A stretch of DNA of 64,000 nucleotides, taken from contig OY811980.1 in NCBI GenBank assembly GCA_963681505.1, positions 397,001 to 461,000 of the forward strand, read 5' to 3'. The stretch comes from Eunapius fragilis (taxonomy: Eukaryota; Porifera; Demospongiae; Spongillida; Spongillidae). The notes under the pieces were generated by a model. It ran no database searches. It was not told where the DNA came from and saw only the letters and a list, made by a program, of their open reading frames with translations. Positions within the stretch are counted from its first letter, which is position 1. Each line of letters opens with the position of its first letter. Both the position numbers and the translations under genes were made by a program. Below are positions 11,777 through 33,000 of the stretch, piece by piece.

Positions 11777-12189
11777 TGTTAGCTGAAATGGGGGCTTTAC
11801 ACGAACAGGCTTATGGATCACTATACCAAATTTGGCTATAATTTTTACATGTAACATATGAATAGCTTCTATTGCAAGGTTCTAAAATAATAGCGGTTTG
11901 CATTGGGACCGGAGCTATCACATCTCGCCAAATGAGGCTAGAAGACCGTGCATATAGTGTGAGTTCTGCGAATGTTCCCTTTGCCGTGCATTGCACCCCC
12001 ACAGCAAAAGGACCCAAAGTCAAGAGTTGATTTTTACTGACCACACACATTTTGATACAGATTTATACAGAATCATTGTTGATTTTTGTAGTGGCAGACG
12101 TAGGCCCAGCCGCGATCCACCTCACAACGGGAAGCGGGAGCATACGGAGGTGGCACAGAAAAAAAATATATATATATATATTTATTTTT
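11777..12189. promoter_or_regulatory. Upstream region of gene A
   Basis: About 400 bp upstream of the gene A ATG (minus), left of the LINE fragment. No clear TATA box. The matching upstream region of gene D is 12967-13101, which begins with a GC-rich stretch (gggccgggcgcgggcccgg). Before the LINE insertion the two would have formed a short divergent promoter (inference). Confidence 0.35.
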
Positions 12190-12931
12190 TAAAAACAATT
12201 TCCTGGCTATCAGTTATTCCTTCCACATCCCAAGGTCTACCTACATCTTGACCCCATTGAATTCAGGGTAGCTGTCAAGTGGTGGCTGGGCCTAGATACC
12301 TCCCAGGTCTCTCAGAGTGCCTTCTGGCTTGCCCACAGCCTGGACCCTCTTGGACACCACGCTTTAACTTGCAAATGTGGGGGTGATGTTGTATTACGCC
12401 ATAATGCACTCAGGGACACTTTAGTGCACTTCCTTCACCGTGCGCATGCTTCTGTCCAAGTTGAAGCTGGCGCTGGGCTCTTTCCCGACCATTCGCAGTC
12501 ACGACCTGCCGATATTCTGTTGCAGAATTGGAGCCTTGGGAGGCCCGTTGCCCTGGACATCTCCGTTGTCTCACCGCTAAATCCTTCAACTTTAGCTGAA
12601 GCGGGAGCAACGGTTGGTGCAGTCCTCGAGGCAACGGAGAGCAGGAAACACCAGGCCAATAATGAGAAGTGTTCAGCTCTAGGGTGGGTCTCAACCCCTC
12701 TAGCAGTATGAGTTGATTTCTATGGGGCTTAGGGCAAAGAGGCTTCATTTTTTTTTTGCACAAGTTGCAGCTCGGCTTGCAATCCACAAGTCCCTGCCAA
12801 AGTCACAGGCATCTTTCGACCTGTTCTCCAACTTATTTGCTTAATTAGAGCGAATGCCAGAGCCATTTTCCGAACCGTACCTGTCTGTGTTTTTCATGCC
12901 TGTGTTTATGCAATTGTATTTAAATAAACAA

Positions 12932-12966
<35 letters not shown>
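12190..12966 (+). mobile_element. 5'-truncated non-LTR retrotransposon (LINE) 3' end with poly(A) tail
   Basis: An open frame up to the TGA at 12709-12711 encodes the C-terminal end typical of LINE reverse-transcriptase polyproteins: EFRVAVKWWLGLD, then LDPLGHHALTCKCGGD (a Cys/His cluster), VLRHNALRD, RPADILLQNW, LDISVVSPLNP and ending GWVSTPLAV. A 3'UTR follows, then AATAAA near 12923 and a tail of about 38 A at 12929-12966. The 5' part of the element is missing. An AT-rich stretch (tatatata) precedes it. I could not define a target-site duplication. It sits in the divergent spacer of genes A and D. Confidence 0.85.
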
Positions 12967-12968
<2 letters not shown>

Positions 12969-13101
12969 CGACCGCGGGCCGGGCGCGGGCCCGGCAGATG
13001 GTAAGGTAATTAGCCAAATAATATTGCGTAACGAATCGCGGAATTTACCTGGGCCGGCCCGGAAGAGCTATTCTTTTGCACTTGTAAAAATTAAAAAAAA
13101 A

Positions 13102-16100
13102 ATGAATACGTTCGTATTGTTTATCTTCGTCTTCGCTGGTTTGTGTGGAGCATTATCCAAGTGTCCGGTGAGTAATCCGCGTGACCCGCTTATGCCATTA
13201 TCTCTCGGATTTTATCTTATCAGGTTTGTAGCGAGTACCGTCTAATAAACACTCTTCCAGCAAACTGTGATCCCCCAAACTGTGACTACTATTTGGGGAT
13301 AAGGACCAATGATGATGACCCACAGTTCCTTGACTTCATGATGATGGGGAAGGCACAAGGGTGGATAGCTATCGGCTTCTCCCTGATGGCGGACATGGTA
13401 TTAAATTTTTAAAAACTATTTTAAAAGTAAACTATGGTGCTGCGGCCTACGTGGTAACGTGGCGCGCACATAATCTATCTCTTCAGGACGATGCGGACGT
13501 ATTGGCGTGTGCCGTAGACCCCATCACACATCAGGTGGTAGTCCTGGATGCCTACAACGTTCCCAACCGCCACAAAAACGTCAGGGATACCATACAGGTG
13601 CGTCGCCGCGTTGTATACAGTGTATTTAGCCTTTAGCCCTCTTCACAAAAGAACGTCCGCCCACATCTTACAAACTATACTGACGGAAGGATTTCCTGCA
13701 CGTGAGTGATCATTCGGTTTGTGCATTACTCTGAACATCTTGAGATTTTCAGTTTCAGTCGAGCCATCAACACAGGAGATCCACAGGACAAGGACCTAAA
13801 TGGAAACTACTATGAACAGTTTGCAGCTGTGGACAACCCTGCTGGTACTAGTTATTAACTTTTACGGGAACTTACTAACCACTAGTACCTCTTATGGCTG
13901 TTTAGCTATCGTTGCAGGGAACGTTACCTTAACATACCATGGGGGTCAAACCCCTGTAATTAGCACGACCACAGTCAACCCGGCCTCCACCAATGGGAGT
14001 GTCTCGTCCTCCACCCTTCGTGGGACACTTACAAGGGTGCATGGCATCCTGATGGTGGTAGCCTGGCCACTGCTGGCCTTCACTGGTATCTTCTTTGCAG
14101 CTTGGATGAGACCAGCCCTGCCCAATGGAAGGTGGTTTCAGGTGGGTATATCTGACCACACCTTCCTTTCCAAGACCACACCTTCTTTCCTGAACCACAT
14201 CTTTTCTCAACCATACCTTTGCTACCCCTGACCACACCTTCTTATCTTAACCACACCTTTCTTTTTATGACCACACCTTCCAGATACACAGGTCAATCAT
14301 GTTGCTTTCGCTGTTCACAGCTGCAGTAGGCTTTCTGGTTATATTTGTTGCCAACAAAGACTACACCATTCCTGGAATGATTCCCTTGAAAAGGGTACAG
14401 TGATGTCTGCAATACCAAATAAGGCACTAAACTGTACTGCCATATAAAGCTGTGCATACCACAAATACACGATTGCAGTACAACCTCCACATGTACAATG
14501 TGTGCGTATAATAGCTCACAGCTGTCCCTTCATACACCTCCCTTAGCTCACAGCTGTCCCTTCATACACCTCCCTTAGCTCACAGCTGTCCCTTCATACA
14601 CCTCCCTTAGCTCACAGCTGTCCCTTCGTACACCTCCCTTAGCTCACAGCTGTCCCTTCGTACATCTCCCTTAGCTCACAGCTGTCCCTTCATACACCTC
14701 CCTTAGCTCACAGCTGTCCCTTCGTACACCTCCCTTAGCTCACAGCTGTCCCTTCGTACATCTCCCTTAGCTCACAGCTGTCCCTTCGTACACCTCCCTT
14801 AGCTCACAGCTGTCCCTTCGTACACCTCCCTTAGCTCACAGCTGTCCCTTCGTACACCTCCCTTAGCTCACAGCTGTCCCTTCGTACACCTCCCTTAGCT
14901 CACAGCTGTCCCTTCGTACATCTCCCTTAGCTCACAGCTGTCCCTTCATACACCTCCCTTAGCTCACAGCTGTCCCTTCGTACACCTCCCTTAGCTCACA
15001 GCTGTCCCTTCGTACATCTCCCTTAGCTCACAGCTGTCCCTTCGTACACCTCCCTTAGCTCACAGCTGTCCCTTCGTACATCTCCCTTAGCTCACAGCTG
15101 TCCCTTCATACACCTTCCTTAGCTCACAGCTGTCCCTTCATACACCTCCCTTAGCTCATAGCTGTCCCTTCGTACACCTCCCTTAGCTCACAGCTGTCCC
15201 TTCGTACACCTCCCTTAGCTCACAGCTGTCCCTTCATACACCTCCCTTAGCTCACAGCTGTCCCTTCATACACCTCCCTTAGCTCACAGCTGTCCCTTCG
15301 TACACCTCCCTTAGCTCACAGCTGTCCCTTCATACACCTCCCTTAGCTCACAGCTGTCCCTTCGTACACCTCCCTTAGCTCACAGCTGTCCCTTCATACA
15401 CCTCCCTTAGCTCACAGCTGTCCCTTCGTACACCTCCCTTAGCTCACAGCTGTCCCTTCGTACACCTCCCTTAGCTCACAGCTGTCCCTTCGTACACCTC
15501 CCTTAGCTCACAGCTGTCCCTTCGTACACCTCCCTTAGCTCACAGCTGTCCCTTCGTACACCTCCCTTAGCTCACAGCTGTCCCTTCGTACACCTCCCTT
15601 AGCTCACAGCTGTCCCTTCGTACACCTCCCTTAGCTCACAGCTGTCCCTTCGTACACCTCCCTTAGCTCACAGCTGTCCCTTCGTACACCTCCCTTAGCT
15701 CACAGCTGTCCCTTCGTACACCTCCCTTAGCTCACAGCTGTCCCTTCGTACACCTCCCTTAGCTCACAGCTGTCCCTTCGTACACCTCCCTTAGCTCACA
15801 GCTGTCCCTTCGTACACCTCCCTTAGCTCACAGCTGTCCCTTCGTACATCTCCCTTAGCTCACAGCTGTCCCTTCGTACACCTCCCTTAGCTCACAGCTG
15901 TCCCTTCGTACACCTCCCTTAGCTCACAGCTGTCCCTTCATACACCTCCCTGGGTTATATGTGAGTGAATAATTACTTGGTAATTAGATTGCAACCATTT
16001 ATAAATTGGTTTATTCTGCATTTATCCAACGTTAACATTTTATGTGTTGAAACCTTTAGCCTCTAAATATTGCCCACTTTGTCATGGGGATCACAGTCAT

Positions 16101-17263
16101 GTTCTTCCACATTGCCAACGTGAGTGAATTTATCATTACAGAACGTGTAGATCTATTTTTTATTTATGTATTTTCAGCCTGTTGTGGCTATATTTAGATG
16201 CAAGCCATCAGCACCAAGGTTATGCATGCATGTGTGTGTGTGCAGGTGTGGGCATGTGTCTTCATGTGTCTTCATGTGTCTTCATGTGTCTTCATGTGTC
16301 TTCATGTGTCTTCATGTGTCTCATCCCACAGGCGTTGGATCTTCAATGTTTTTCATGGCTCGGTCATAGGATATGGAGTTGGAGTCCTTGCATGTGTGTC
16401 TGTGCATGTCTTTGTGTGTGTGTGTGTTGTGTGTGTGTGTGTGTACATGTGTGTGTTGTGTGTGTGTACATGTGGGTGTACATGTGTGTGTACATGTGTG
16501 TACATGTGTGTGTACATGTGTGTACATATGGGTGTACATGTGTGTGTACATGTGTGTACCTGTGTGTGTACATGTGCTTTGTGTGTGTGTGTTATATATA
16601 ACTTAGCAGATGTGTAAACCTTGCCTCCTAGCAACAACACATTCCAACCTCCCCTCCCCTCCTACACATAGTGGTCAACTGTGGACTTGGGGTAGCTCTG
16701 TATGGGGACATATTTGCCCATGTCCTTGGTGGCCACACCCTCCTGTGGGTCTACATAAGCACCGTTGTGTTCATACTTACTCTCATGGCTGCCGTGCTGG
16801 CGTTCAAGATGAAGGAAGAAGGTGACCCAGCATCTGGTGTGGTGCAAAGGTGATATGGCTAACCTAACTCCTCCCCTCCCTCCCCCTTCCCTCCCCTCCC
16901 CCTCCCCCTTAGATAAAATAATGTCAATCCCCCTGCCCCTGAGGTCCGTTAAATATTCAGCAGCAGAGGCCTCAGCAACAGAGGTGTTGGCTCCACTGAT
17001 AGATAAGGCAGACACATCTCTTCTGTCCAAGGTACCCTTAGTTCCTTGCTTGTGTTCACATGTGTGTGTGTGTGTGCGTGTGTGTGTGTGCACCTCTGTG
17101 TTATTAGTGACTGTGTGTGTATGTGTGCCCATGTGTGTGTGTGATCTCATATCATTGCACTCCATAGACCCAGCTTGTACTAAGATATGCCGTCTTGACT
17201 GCACTCCTGGCTGTGATTATACCCATGGTGGTTGCCATGGTGACCCTTCTGGTCATCAACTAG
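13102..17263 (+). CDS. Gene D: DOMON-cytochrome b561 protein
   Basis: Thirteen exons give an open frame of 451 codons: 13102-13167, 13224-13397, 13487-13597, 13652-13701, 13753-13844, 13918-14141, 14284-14394, 16060-16119, 16178-16218, 16332-16393, 16672-16821, 16913-17031, 17168-17263. A signal peptide (MNTFVLFIFVFAGLCGA) leads straight into a DOMON domain (CDYYLGIRTNDDDP, WIAIGFS) with no Reeler domain. The b561 core keeps its four His (TRVHG, IHRS, AHF, FHGS), and a final TM segment ends VTLLVIN. The role is presumably transmembrane electron transfer like FRRS1 family members. Intron 7 contains a 1.4-kb 32-bp minisatellite. The 13753-14141 exons and their intron are almost identical to the inverted region 30126-30514 of gene E. 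The C-terminal half is clearly different from E. Confidence 0.88.
14508..15953. repeat. 32-bp minisatellite, about 45 copies, in intron 7 of gene D
   Basis: Very regular array of a 32-bp unit, 'agctcacagctgtccctt' then 'cgtacacctccctt', with c(a/g)tac and acac/acat as the main variants. It lies wholly between exons at 14284-14394 and 16060-16119. Confidence 0.98.
16230..16600. repeat. Short repeats in gene D introns
   Basis: At 16258-16322 there are about six copies of the 10-bp unit 'tcttcatgtg' ending close to an acceptor. From 16394, directly at the 5' splice site of the 16332-16393 exon, a (TG)n tract with 'tgtacatg' interruptions runs to about 16600. Confidence 0.9.
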
Positions 17264-17631
17264 TCAATGGAATTCTGAAGTGTCACTAAGAATTATCTGA
17301 CCAGTCTCATGGCCAGAGAAACCATTCAATATAGAAGGTTTAACCCCTAGGTTACACCACTCACTCCTCTCTTGTGCAAATAGTAATACTATAAAACACA
17401 AGTACATGCACGTTGGGAGGAGGGGAGTGTGGGGGAGAGGGAGGGAGGAGTGTATTCATTTGGAGGTAGGCAGCAAGCACGCGAGTGTTTCTAACACGTA
17501 ACGTAAGCACGACATGTAAACATGTTAACTGTTTACATTGGTGACATGTGACACGCTCAAATGTAAACATCGGCACGAGGAAGGAGTAATTAAATAAGTT
17601 ACGCAACGGGTGTACATACTCTTGAGTGCTT

Positions 17632-26967
<9,336 letters not shown>

Positions 26968-27677
26968 TTATAATCCAACATTTGTACATATGTAGACGTT
27001 GTGTTGTGTTGGCTTGCTCAGGTGGAAATAAGATAATTTTGTGTGCATCTCGTACGTACGGGAATGATTTTAAAATGGGGGAGGGGGGGGGGGGGGAGGG
27101 CACTATTACGATGAATGAATAACAGATGGACACAATTAATTATACTGTAAATGCTAACGAATCGTAACAATTATGGGACGATTTGGGATGTTGATGGCTT
27201 ACACTAACAGGCTGCAATGTGTCCATACATTGATACTGTTATTGGGAGGGTTGGTGAGTGGGGAGGTCCATACATTGGTACTGTTATTGGGAGGGTTGGT
27301 GAGTGTGGAGGTCCATACAGTGGTAATGTTATTGGGAGGGGTTGGTGAGGGGGAGGTCCATACAGTGGTACTGTTATTGGGAGGGTTGGTGAGTGTGGAG
27401 GTCCATACAGTGGTAATGTTATTGGGAGGGTTGGTGAGGGGGAGGTCCATACATTGGTACTGTTATTGGGAGGCAGTGACCAGAGAGCAGTAAGCAGAGG
27501 GGACAGAGCAGTAAGCAGAGGGGACAAGACCCTGTTGGCAATGATCTATCTCTGTGGTATGCCTCATAGGTGTTACATGTAAAAACCATTCAACATCTTA
27601 GGACTTCCATACAGAGCAAAAACAATGTATTTATCACAGCAATCGTTCTCATAACAGGCTGTAGAAAGGAACATAGT
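26968..27677. other. Convergent spacer between genes C and E with a 44-bp minisatellite
   Basis: Genes C and E end tail to tail here. At 27225-27480 there are about six copies of a 43-44 bp unit (ccatacagtggtactgttat, then tgggagggttggtgagtg). A G run lies at 27078-27097. No further gene is seen and no canonical AATAAA is clear for either gene. Confidence 0.8.
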
Positions 27678-27790
27678 CTATTTTACTGCAATCATGGTCA
27701 TTACATAAGCAAGAGGTGGTAACATCACCACCACCAGAAGGAACAGAAGACATATCCAACGCAACATGTGGTTCTGTGTGTGCGTGTGTG

Positions 27791-27850
<60 letters not shown>

Positions 27851-30063
27851 TGCAAAGACACAATGTGACAAGGTTGAATGCTCTGGGGGCCAACATACCT
27901 GTACCAGACTCTCCTTGGTGTGCGCAATGGTCGGCTTGTTTCCCACCGTGCCTTCCTCCTCCTCATCCTCCTCACCAGTCAGCCTTTTACCTTCTTCTGT
28001 CTTTGTGCCTTCTTGTTTCAAGGATGAGTGGGTGGATCCTGTCATGAATCCACTTAGTATACCAACGGGGATTGGATGGGGAGGAGGACTGTACCAGTTC
28101 TAACTGTCTTGGCAGCAATGATGACGATGGCCAATAGTGTGGCTGTGAATGTTATGACCCCCAGGAGGGGCCACAAGATGGGATGTTGTCCGGAAGCACT
28201 GGTGAGGAAAGAGTCCTCGAGTAGGGATGCTCCAATACCAGTATTGGTCACTGTGCAAATGGATACTGGTAATTTCCCTAATACTCCATTTAGTCCCCCC
28301 CCCTAATCACTGCATCTTCCCTTTCCACACACTCTCTACAGATAACTTACACGCTAGTAACATAGCTATCAGACCAATGGATGTGCCGTGAAGTAGGTTG
28401 AATATCCATCGCCTGTGGGAGGGACGAGATTTATATTGGCAGCAAATGTATGATGTCACTCAATAGTCAGTTACCATTTTTATTTACACAACCACTATTT
28501 TATGGTTGATATGTAAGGGCTGCAATGTGATTGCATCATCACAGTGCACAATTATGTCATGAATCTTTAGCCTTCACAACAATAGCTTCACGTCCCCTCT
28601 GAAACCTCCTCCCCTCCCTCTGTACCTCCTCCCCTCCCTCTGTACCTCCTCTCCCTCCCTCTGTACCTCCTCCCCCCCCTCTGTACCTCCTCCCCCTCCC
28701 TCTGCACCTCCTCCCCCTCCCTCTGTACCTCCTCCCTCCCTCTGTACCTCCTCCCCCTCCCTCTGTACCTCCTCCCCCTCCCTCTGTATCTCCTCCCCCT
28801 CCCTCTGTACCTCCTCTCCCTCCCTATGTACCTCCTCCTCCCTCTGTACCTCCTCCCCCTCCCTCTATAACTCCTCCCCTCCCTCTGTACCTCCTCCTCC
28901 CTCCCTCTGTACCTCCTCCCCCTCCCTCTGTACCTCCTCCCCTCCCTCTGTACCTCTTCCCCCTCCCTATGTACCTCCTCCCCCTCCCTCTGTACCTCCT
29001 CCCCTCCCTCTGCACCTCCTCCCCCTCCCTCTGTACCTCCTCCCCCTCCCTCTGTACCTCTTCCCCCTCCCTATGTACCTCCTCCCCTCCCTCTGCACCT
29101 CCTCCCCCTCCCTCTGTACCTCCTCCCCCTCCCTCTGTACCTCTTCCCCCTCCCTCTGTACCTCCTCCTCTCCCTATGTACCTCCTCCCCTCCCTATGTA
29201 CCTCCTCCCCCTCCCTATGTACCTCCTCCCCTCCCTATGTACCTCCTCCCCCTCCCTATGTACCTCCTCCCCCTCCCTATGTACCTCCTCCCATCCCTAT
29301 GTACCTCCTCCCCTCTCCCTATGTACCTCCTCCCACTCCCTATGTACCTCCTCCCCTCCCTATGTACCTCCTCCCCTCCCTCCCCCTCCCTATGTACCTC
29401 CTCCCCTCTCCCTATGTACCTCCTCCCACTCCCTATGTACCTCCTCCCCTCCCTATGTACCTCCTCCCCTCCCTCCCCCTCCCTATGTACCTCCTCCCCT
29501 CTCCCTGTACCTCCTCTGCATGGATACCACACAGCACAGTCATCATACCTTGGGGTTCCTGGTGCACATCTGAAGATGGCCACTATAAGCTAATGGGGTG
29601 AGTACAGAGTTTAGAGGCATGTTCAACCAGACATTGAGGCTTACATTAATGGTTTGTAGAAGCATCACTGCCCATCCTACCACAAAGTGGACAAGGGCTT
29701 TTGGCTGTGGATGGTGGGAGTGTGTGTGTGTGTGAGTGTGGAAGTATGTGTGTGGGAGTGGGATGTAGGGGAGATGGTGACAATATGCATTTTCACAATG
29801 TACAGATGTACAGTCTGGGTGCCCAGTCCTTACCCTGTTGCAAAGGTCAATCAGGCCAGGTGTGGGGGCGTCTTTGTTTGCCACGAACACAGCAATAAAG
29901 GCAACGCAGCTCACTAACACTGACAGCATCATCAGACAACGGTGGACCTGTTCCGTAACAACACTAAGTGTTACACACCCACATATACCTACACACATGC
30001 ACACACACCTACATACACACACAAACACACGCACACACATGCACACACACATGCCACAAACAA

Positions 30064-30097
<34 letters not shown>

Positions 30098-33000
30098 TAT
30101 GGCACTGCACCACATCTCAGCTCACCTGAAACCACCTTCCATTGGGCAGGGCTGGTCTCATCCAAGCTGCAAAGAAGATACCAGTGAAGGCCAGCAGTGG
30201 CCAGGCTACCACCATCAGGATGCCATGCACCCTTGTAAGTGTCCCACGAAGGGTGGAGGACGAGACACTCCCATTGGTGGAGGCCGGGTTGACTGTGGTC
30301 GTGCTAATTACAGGGGTTTGACTCCCATGGTATGTTAAGGTAATGTTCCCTGCAACGATAGCTAAACAGCCATAAGAGGTACTAGTGGTTAGTAAGTTCC
30401 CGTAAAAGTTAATAACTAGTACCAGCAGGGTTGTCCACAGCTGCAAACTGTTCATAGTAGTTTCCATTCAGGTCCTTGTCCTGTGGATCTCCTGTGTTGA
30501 TGGCTCGACTGAAACTGAAAGGGGACATTGCAGATATATACGGCAGTGTGTGCGTGCAACAATCTCTTACACACAGCTAATTATTCCATTTGAAGCCCCT
30601 GTGCTATGAGGACACACACTCTTCGGGGGGGGGGGGGGGGGGGGGGGGGGTAGAGATTGATATGAGGTAACAGTGGTGTAATTGAACTGTAATCACCTGT
30701 ACTGCATCACGAATATTGTCATAACCAGAGTTATACGTATCCATGACTACCACCTGGTTGGTGTCAGGGTCAACTGCACAGGCCAACACATCAGCATCAG
30801 GCTGTTAGGGAGACATGGAAGAATGTTAGGGGTCAGACAGGACCAAAGGTATCTACCATTTCTTGTTTGAGGGAGAAGCCGATAGCTATCCACCCTTGTG
30901 CCTTCCCCATCATCATGAAGTCAAGGAACTGTGGGTCATCATCGTTGGTCCTTATCCCCAAATAGTAGTCACAGTTTTGGGGATCACAGTTTGCTGGGAT
31001 GGTGGTAACCAGACGATACTGGGCCCCTGGGGACTGTAGGGAAGGGGGAGGACCGGGAGGAGGAGGAGGAGGAGGGGGAGGAGGAGGGGAGGGAGGAGGA
31101 GGAGGGGGAGAAGGAGGGGAGGAGGATGAATATAAAGTATAGGGAGTGGCCTAGCCATAATTATATTCTCACAGGTCCTGAAGGACAGCTACCAGAGGAT
31201 GTGGTGTGTTGGAGGACTGTACCAGAGGGGACCAGAGTGCTGTCCTTAGCGGGGTTGACCATGTCCTTGCTGATGGAGGGGGTCTGGTGCTTGTGCTTGG
31301 AGAGGGACACTTTGCCACCACTGATGCCTTTGGAGGTCAAGGGGTTAAAGACGCATTGATCAATGACTACACATACTTGCGGGGTTGTCCACAGCTGCAA
31401 ACTGTTCATAGTAGTTTCCATTTAGGTCCTTGTCCTGTGGATCTCCTGTGTTGATGGCTCGACTGAAACTGAAAGGGTATATACAAAAAGTAGCTGACAT
31501 GTCATTTGGGTGGGCTGGGGGACCAATACTCACACGCAGCTGATCATTTCACCAGTAAAGTTTGCAGAATGAGGACATATATTCTAGAGAAAGGAGGTGG
31601 TAGGCACTAATTAGAATTTTGAAATGGTCTGTATAATTTCCAAAGTTTCTTAACTGCCACTTGAATACTGGGTCATTATTTCAAGATCACTGTGATTTTT
31701 ACTGATATAATTGACATGCAGATAGTTTATAAAACTGTAATCATTAAATTACCTGAACGGTGTCTGGTATATTATTGTGATCATCTGGAACATTGTACGT
31801 ATCCATGACTACCACCTGGTTGGTGTCAGGGTTAACTGCACAGGCCAACACATCAGCATCAGGCTGTTAGGGAGACATGGAGGAATGTTAGGGGTCAGAC
31901 AGGACCAAAGGTATCTACCATTTCTTGTTTGAGGGAGAAGCCGATAGCTATCCACCCTTGTGCCTTCCCCATCATCATGAAGTCAAGGAACTGTGGGTCA
32001 TCATCATTGGTCCTTATCCCCAAATAGTAGTCACAGTTTGGGGGATCACAGTTTGCTGGGATGGTGGTAACCAGACGATACTGGGCCCCTGGGGACTGCA
32101 GGGAAGGGGGAGGACCGGGAGGAGGAGGAGGAGGAGGAGGGGGAGAGAAGGGGAGGAGGAAGAGGAGGGGGAGGAGGAGGAAGAGGAGGGGGAGGAGGAG
32201 GGGAGGGAGGAGGAGGGGGAATATAAAGTATAGGGAGTGGCCTAGCCATAATTATATTCTCACAGGTCCTGAAGGACAGCTACCAGAGGATGTGGTGTGT
32301 TGGAGGACTATACCAGAGGGGACCAGAGTGCTGTCCTTAGCTGGGTTGACCATGTCCTTGCTGATGGAGGGGGTCTGGTGCTTGTGCTTGGAGAGGGACA
32401 CTTTGCCACCACTGATGCCTTAGAAGGTCAAGGGGTTAAAGACACATTGATCAATGACCACACATACTTGCAGGGTTGTCCACAGCTGCAAACTGTTCAT
32501 AGTAGTCTCCATTCAGGTCCTTGTCCTGTGGATCTCCTGTGTTGATGGCTCGACTGAAACTGAAAGGGTATATGCTGACATGTAATTTGGGTGGTCTGGG
32601 GACCAATACTCACACGCAGCTGATCATTTCACCAGTAAAGTTTGCAGAATGAGGACATATATTCTAGAGAAAGGAGGTGGTAGGCCAATTAGAATTTTGA
32701 AATGGTCTGTATAATTTCCAAAGTTTCTAAACTGCCACTTGAATACTGGGTCATTATTTCAAGATCACAGTGATTTTTTTACTGATATAATGTGACATGC
32801 AGATAGTTTATAAAACTGTAATCATTAAATTACCTGAACGGTGTCTGGTATATTATTGTGATCATCTGGAACATTGTACGTATCCATGACTACCACCTGG
32901 TTGGTGTCAGGGTTAACTGCACAGGCCAACACATCAGCATCAGGCTGTTAGGGAGACATGGAGGAATGTTAGGGGTCAGACAGGACCAAAGGTATCTACC

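Noticed and set aside
14293..14490. Minus-strand open frame
   Set aside because: Shadow of gene D exon 7.
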